From an uncultured Collinsella sp. (GTDB lineage: Bacteria > Actinomycetota > Coriobacteriia > Coriobacteriales > Coriobacteriaceae), in NCBI GenBank assembly GCA_900549065.1, contig URNC01000077.1:1-9613 (forward strand): a stretch of 9,613 nucleotides of DNA. Direction: 5' to 3'. Shown here one piece after another: positions 5,927 through 9,613 of this stretch (the stretch's first letter is position 1; each line of letters opens with the position of its first letter). The notes under the pieces were generated by a model. That model worked only from the letters and a program-made list of their open reading frames with translations. It made no database searches and had not been told where the DNA came from. Position numbers and translations under genes: made by a program.

Positions 5927-7456
5927 CTAGATGTTGAGCGTGTGATAGTTCACACTCGCACCCGGAGCGTCAACGGACACGCCATAGGCCTCAGGATAGA
6001 CGCGTGTCGAAAACACGAGCGCGCCATCGTTCACAAACACCTCGACCGACGAGACATCGCCAACAATGCGCACGTTACGAACCTCGTCGACGGGCTCCCA
6101 GCGCACGGTACGACCGCAGCCGGCAGAAGCGCGGCCCTCATCGGTGAATCGCATCTCAAAGCGCGAAGGCAGTTCGCCCTCGGCGGGCATAAACGCCAGC
6201 CTTAGCTCGCCATCAACGGTCGCGGTAAATGCGCCGTCGACACCGTCGACAACAACGTCAAAGCAGGTTTCGCCGGCAACCTCCAACGAGCCCTCCCCCA
6301 CACGCACCGAGGCATAATGGCGCTCGATCTCGCGCACCGGCTGCTGCAGCACCACGCCGCCGGCGCCGGCTGTAAGCTCACGCGGCACCGTCATGCAGTG
6401 CTGCCAGCCACACGCCACGGTGGGTGCGTTGCCATAGGTCGGCTCATCGGGCATACCCATCCAGCCGATTAGAATATGGCGACCGTCCTCGGCCGTGAAC
6501 TCCTGCGGAGCATAGAAGTCAAAACCGGCGTCCCACAGGCGGAACTCGCCCAGCTCATAGGCACCGTCACCACCGGTAATATTGCCCGTTACAGGCATGT
6601 AGCCAGCAGCGTATACGTTCCCGCGGTCCCAACGACCGCCCTCAAGGCCCTGGGGCGAGAACGACAAAAATGCAGCGGTATCGCCATTCGCATCGAGCTC
6701 AATATAGCCGGGGCACTCCCACATAAAGCCAAAACGCTCGGGCGTAGACACACGGTTCTCGAGCTCCCAGCTCAGCATGTCGGCCGAGCCATACACCAGG
6801 ATCTCGCCCACATCGCGCCCGGCACCCTCACCGTGCATGGCGCAAAATCGACTATCGACATGCGGACCATCCACGCGACGACGCGCGCCCAGCACCATGT
6901 GATAACGCCCGTCCGCGTCACGCCACACCTTGGGATCGCGCACGTGGCAGGTCAAATCCTCGGGATAATCCTCGGACGCCAGCACCACACGCTTGGCGCC
7001 AAACGCCTGACCGTCGGCACTCTCCACATAGACGGTATCGGCGCGGCGGCCGGTATTGACGTAGTCGTACGTACCGTCAACATCGGAAAGCTTAACGTTG
7101 CCCGTATAGAGCACGCGAATGCGACCGTCTTCGGCAAGCGCGGAGCCCGAATACACACCATGGCAATCGAACGGCTCGTCGGGCAGCAGTGGGGCGCCAA
7201 CGTAATCCCACGTCATAAGATCGCGACTCGTCGCATGGCCCCAGACCTTAACGCCGCCCTCGACATCAAACGGCGCATACTGAAAATAGGCATGGAACAC
7301 GCCGCCTGCCTGGCAAAGACCGTTGGGGTCGTTGAGCCAACCCGCCGGCGGCATAATATGGAAGCGCTGGCCAAACGTGCCATGACCGCACTCAGAGGCG
7401 GCGGCGTCAACAGCGGCGACCAGCTTTGCAAGGTCGCGACCAAGTGCATTAGACAT
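5927..7456 (-). CDS. scrB: Sucrose-6-phosphate hydrolase, GH32
   Basis: Glycoside hydrolase family 32 enzyme that cleaves sucrose-6-phosphate, delivered by the PTS, into glucose-6-phosphate and fructose in the cytoplasm. The 509-residue protein has the five-bladed catalytic domain with WLNDPNG (nucleophile Asp43), RDP (173-175, transition-state Asp174) and ECP (acid/base Glu247), then a C-terminal beta-sandwich from about residue 370. There is no signal peptide, which fits an intracellular phospho-sugar substrate. ATG 7456 follows AGGAC at suitable distance. It lies 106 bases downstream of scrA on the same strand and ends before a strong terminator, so the two are very probably one transcript. 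A preference for sucrose over other beta-fructosides is inferred from the partner permease, not from binding residues. Confidence 0.93.
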   Translation of the reverse strand: MSNALGRDLAKLVAAVDAAASECGHGTFGQRFHIMPPAGWLNDPNGLCQAGGVFHAYFQYAPFDVEGGVKVWGHATSRDLMTWDYVGAPLLPDEPFDCHGVYSGSALAEDGRIRVLYTGNVKLSDVDGTYDYVNTGRRADTVYVESADGQAFGAKRVVLASEDYPEDLTCHVRDPKVWRDADGRYHMVLGARRRVDGPHVDSRFCAMHGEGAGRDVGEILVYGSADMLSWELENRVSTPERFGFMWECPGYIELDANGDTAAFLSFSPQGLEGGRWDRGNVYAAGYMPVTGNITGGDGAYELGEFRLWDAGFDFYAPQEFTAEDGRHILIGWMGMPDEPTYGNAPTVACGWQHCMTVPRELTAGAGGVVLQQPVREIERHYASVRVGEGSLEVAGETCFDVVVDGVDGAFTATVDGELRLAFMPAEGELPSRFEMRFTDEGRASAGCGRTVRWEPVDEVRNVRIVGDVSSVEVFVNDGALVFSTRVYPEAYGVSVDAPGASVNYHTLNI

Positions 7457-7518
7457 ATCAAAGTCCTAACGGATCGAAAGTTACAAGGCGCCAGAGATCG
7501 ACACCAGATACGGGAAAC

Positions 7519-7543
7519 GCCCGCGAGCATACAGCCCGCGGGC
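7519..7543 (-). other. Hairpin between scrA and scrB
   Basis: A 10-bp stem, 7519-7528 with 7534-7543, loop ATACA. One pair (A7526/C7541 region) is a mismatch on the plus strand but G-U on the minus strand, as expected for a structure in the scrAB mRNA. Only GTTTCC follows, so full termination is unlikely. It may be a partial terminator or protect the scrA 3' end after processing, lowering scrB relative to scrA. Confidence 0.55.
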
Positions 7544-7562
7544 AACCCTCAATCAAAAGCTC

Positions 7563-8963
7563 TTAGGCCTGCTCGGAAGCCTTGGGCTCGTCCTTGTACA
7601 GGACAAACGAGACGGCAAAGGAAACCAGCGCGGCGACCGCAAACATGATCGCGTACTGCACGGGCTGGGCCAGGCACAGCAGGATACCGAAGATACCGGT
7701 AACGCCCGTGCCGGAGGCAGCCAGCGAGGTGAGCGCGCAGACCAGGGCGCCGCAGCCGCCGCCGATGCAACCGGCGATGAAGGGCTTAAAGAAGCGCAGG
7801 TTCACACCGAAGATGGCCGGCTCGGTAATGCCCATGAAGGCGGACAGGGCCGAAGGAAGCGCCAGACCCTTGATCTTGGCATCGCGGGTCTTAAAGGCAA
7901 CGGCGAGCGCGGCGCCACCCTGGGCGATGTTGGCGGCACTGGCGATGGGCAGCCAATAGGTCACGCCGTACTGAGCGAGCTGGCCCAGGTCGATGGCGGT
8001 GTACATCTGGTGGATACCGGTAACGACCGTGGGGGCATAGAACAGGCCGACGATAAAGGAACCGATGCCGAAGGGCAGGGTCAGCAGGGCCTGGATCAGA
8101 CCGAGGATGGCGTTCTCGGCCCACACGAAGATGGGGCCGACGGCAACGAGCGTCACGAGCACGGTCACGAACACCGAGACGAGCGGGGTCACAAAGAGGT
8201 CGAACATCTCGGGAACGACCTTGTGCAGGCGCTTCTCGAGGAAGGCCAGAATGGCGCAGGCGATGACGATGGGGATCACATGGCCCTGATAGCCGACCCA
8301 CTCAAAGCTGTACACACCGGGAATGACGGTGACCATGGTCTGCACGCCCTCGGAGGCAACCGTGTAGGCGCTCTGCAGCGAGGAGTTGATAAACGCACCG
8401 CCGACGACGGCGCCCAGATACGGGTTGGCGCCAAAGGCCTTAGCCGCGGAGTAGCCGATCAGGATCTGCAGAATGCCAAAGGACGTGCCCGAGACCAAGT
8501 CGGCGATCTTGTAGATAAAGTTATTGGTATCGAGCGCGATAAAGCCGTTGGAGGCCATAAAATTGAGGGCGCTCATAATGCCCAGCAGCAGGCCCGAAGC
8601 CACGATGGCGGGGATGATGGGGACAAAGATATCGCCGAGCACCTTAATGGCACGCATAAAGATGTTCTGCTGCTGTGCCGCGGCCTCCTTGACCTCGGCC
8701 TTGGTGGCAGCCTCGACGCCGCTAAGCGCGATGAACTCGTCGTAGACCTTGTTGACGGTGCCAGTGCCAAAAATAATCTGGAGCTGGCCCTGGGCCTCAA
8801 AGACGCCCTTGGCGCCGTCGATATTCTCGAGGGCCTCCTTGTCGACCTTGGCGTTATCGGCAATCACCAGGCGCAGACGCGTGGCGCAGTGTGCGGCCGA
8901 AACAACGTTGCCGGCGCCACCGATGTTGTCGAGCACCTCTTGGGCTGATTTACGGTAGTCCAT
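7563..8963 (-). CDS. scrA: PTS sucrose-type EIIBC permease
   Basis: Membrane component of the phosphotransferase system that imports and phosphorylates a sugar, probably sucrose, using phosphate relayed from PEP through EI, HPr and an EIIA. The 466 residues begin with an EIIB domain (about 1-80) carrying the phospho-cysteine in SAAHCATRLR (Cys26). The EIIC domain follows (about 100-455) with some ten hydrophobic segments, TGIHQMY (His318) and the conserved GITEPA loop (Glu381). No EIIA domain is attached, as in other sucrose EIIBC proteins that borrow a glucose-type EIIA. The family (glucose/sucrose superfamily) also includes trehalose and beta-glucoside permeases; the GH32 neighbour makes sucrose the best guess. 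Start at ATG 8963, with AAAGGG five bases before it; an in-frame ATG at 8996 would precede this site and add 11 residues without family similarity. Two operators lie upstream. Confidence 0.93.
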   Translation of the reverse strand: MDYRKSAQEVLDNIGGAGNVVSAAHCATRLRLVIADNAKVDKEALENIDGAKGVFEAQGQLQIIFGTGTVNKVYDEFIALSGVEAATKAEVKEAAAQQQNIFMRAIKVLGDIFVPIIPAIVASGLLLGIMSALNFMASNGFIALDTNNFIYKIADLVSGTSFGILQILIGYSAAKAFGANPYLGAVVGGAFINSSLQSAYTVASEGVQTMVTVIPGVYSFEWVGYQGHVIPIVIACAILAFLEKRLHKVVPEMFDLFVTPLVSVFVTVLVTLVAVGPIFVWAENAILGLIQALLTLPFGIGSFIVGLFYAPTVVTGIHQMYTAIDLGQLAQYGVTYWLPIASAANIAQGGAALAVAFKTRDAKIKGLALPSALSAFMGITEPAIFGVNLRFFKPFIAGCIGGGCGALVCALTSLAASGTGVTGIFGILLCLAQPVQYAIMFAVAALVSFAVSFVLYKDEPKASEQA

Positions 8964-9017
8964 GACTTCCCTTTCCTCCAACGGGCGCATGTGCACCCGG
9001 CCATCTTTGACACATAC

Positions 9018-9033
9018 ACTGTAATCGTTTTCA
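9018..9033 (-). promoter_or_regulatory. LacI-family operator, proximal copy
   Basis: On the minus strand TGAAAACGATTACAGT, an imperfect palindrome around a central CG typical of LacI/GalR-family sites. It lies 55 bases before the scrA start and is identical over 16 bases to the copy at 9044-9059. The gene next upstream encodes a LacI-family protein, its likely binder. A promoter could not be placed with confidence; the sites probably overlap it. Confidence 0.82.
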
Positions 9034-9043
9034 GTTTGATATG

Positions 9044-9059
9044 ACTGTAATCGTTTTCA
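9044..9059 (-). promoter_or_regulatory. LacI-family operator, distal copy
   Basis: Second exact copy of the 16-base site, 26 bp from the first (about two and a half helical turns) in the same orientation. TTCACC just upstream and TACAGT inside this copy, 16 bases apart, are one possible promoter, which would put the repressor directly on the -10 region. That pairing is only a guess. Confidence 0.82.
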
Positions 9060-9106
9060 TAGTAGGGTGAACGGTAGGAAAAAGCCGGCGAAAGGTAGTT
9101 TTGAAG

Positions 9107-9142
9107 CAAAAACAGGGGTCTCAGAGGCAGGCAGACGTGCCC
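9107..9142 (-). terminator. Weak possible terminator of the LacI-family gene
   Basis: On the minus strand a short imperfect stem (GTCT at 9133-9136 pairing with AGAC at 9118-9121, extended by G-C pairs with a bulge) is followed by a run of five Ts (9108-9112). It sits just after the regulator's stop and before the scrA operators. The stem is poor, so read-through into scrA is likely. Confidence 0.25.
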
Positions 9143-9147
9143 AAGGC

Positions 9148-9613
9148 CTAGACATTCATAAGCTGATGGCCGAGCTTGAGCGTCTTGAGACCGCTCTCCC
9201 CCTCCTCGCCATCGAGCGCGTTGAGCAACATATTGGTCGCCTCGACGCCGCTGGTCAGGTAGCCGTAATGCACGGTGGGAATGCCGCCCGTCAGCGCGCG
9301 CAAAAATGCGTTGTCGCCGAAGCCGCTCACGCGACGCACGCCCTCGCCCATGCCACGCACCTCGTCAAGAGCGCGCAGGGCGCCGGCAGCCATAGTGTCG
9401 GTCGCGCACGCGATAAACGAAACATCGGGGGCATCGGCAAGCAGCTCGCGCGCAGCGCGATAGCCCGAGTCGAGCGTAAACGAGCCCAGGCGAATCAAGG
9501 CGGCATCGAGCGGGTTACCCGCGGCGCGCAAGCCGGCCTCAAAACCGCGACGGCGGTCATAACCGGCCGCGCGGTCCTCCTCGGTAACTCCGATGTAGGC
9601 GATCTTGCCATCC
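9148..9613 (-). CDS. LacI-family transcriptional regulator, N-terminus missing
   Basis: The last 155 residues of a LacI/GalR-family repressor, cut by the window edge; the DNA-binding helix-turn-helix is outside. The visible part is the sugar-binding, periplasmic-binding-protein-like domain. It starts at DGKIAYIGVTEEDRAAGYDR, where the family has IAYIG followed by a R-x-x-GF segment (here RRRGFEAGLRAAG). The DAPDVSFIACATDTMAAGALRAL stretch (the family's CxxDxxAxGAL) and the VSGFGDNAF strand follow. The frame is open to base 9612. It is the first gene upstream of scrA, on the same strand, with two LacI-type operators between them, so it is probably the sucrose repressor (ScrR-like), released by an imported sugar or its phosphate. 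That role is inferred from position. Confidence 0.9.
   Translation of the reverse strand, partial: DGKIAYIGVTEEDRAAGYDRRRGFEAGLRAAGNPLDAALIRLGSFTLDSGYRAARELLADAPDVSFIACATDTMAAGALRALDEVRGMGEGVRRVSGFGDNAFLRALTGGIPTVHYGYLTSGVEATNMLLNALDGEEGESGLKTLKLGHQLMNV

Noticed and set aside
6476..7648. A 390-codon plus-strand frame opposite scrB, and a similar 312-codon frame at 8010-8948 opposite scrA
   Set aside because: Both are antisense shadows of clear GH32 and EIIBC genes and have no family features.
8964..8996. Upstream ATG at 8996 for scrA
   Set aside because: It would place the ribosome binding site inside the gene and add residues (MHMRPLEEREV) not seen at the start of EIIB domains.
9018..9059. 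CcpA cre sites
   Set aside because: The consensus fits, but CcpA control is a Firmicutes system and this looks like an actinobacterium. The neighbouring LacI-family gene explains the sites better.

Overview
The window is a GC-rich piece of bacterial chromosome, most likely from a gut actinobacterium of the Coriobacteriia, with Collinsella as my best guess. That guess rests on base composition, gene style and the strong AAGGAG-type ribosome binding sites; there is no rRNA or other marker to prove it. Bases 1-47 are not genomic. They are an Illumina Nextera library adapter (end of P5, an 8-base i5 index, Read 1 adapter with the Tn5 mosaic end), so the genome starts at base 48.

Layout, left to right. 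Almost everything is on the minus strand. (1) 48-2398: leucyl-tRNA synthetase (leuS), missing its C-terminus at the contig edge. (2) 2399-2660: a leuS leader with a very large hairpin, then the terminator of the next gene. (3) 2661-4172: an IMP dehydrogenase of the unusual Tritrichomonas foetus type. (4) 4366-4710, plus strand: a one-domain ModE-like winged-helix regulator, divergent from the IMP dehydrogenase. (5) 4747-4817: a perfect 21-bp inverted repeat. (6) 4838-5830: a divergent cystathionine gamma-synthase-family protein that seems to lack the PLP lysine. (7) 5852-9613: a sucrose-type module, transcribed leftward as LacI-family regulator (partial), two operators, scrA (PTS EIIBC), scrB (GH32 hydrolase) and terminator.

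How the parts work together. The sucrose module is self-consistent. The EIIBC permease imports and phosphorylates a beta-fructoside, probably sucrose, with an EIIA encoded elsewhere. The GH32 enzyme splits the phosphorylated sugar. The LacI-family protein probably controls both genes through two identical operators in front of scrA. The leuS and IMP dehydrogenase genes are housekeeping functions with their own signals.

The items most worth a second look are the probable pseudoenzyme at 4838-5830, the parabasalid-like IMP dehydrogenase, the leuS leader hairpin, the inverted repeat at 4747-4817 and the adapter contamination. I did not find a defence system, mobile element, CRISPR array or RNA gene. 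No intergenic stretch exceeds about 300 bases.
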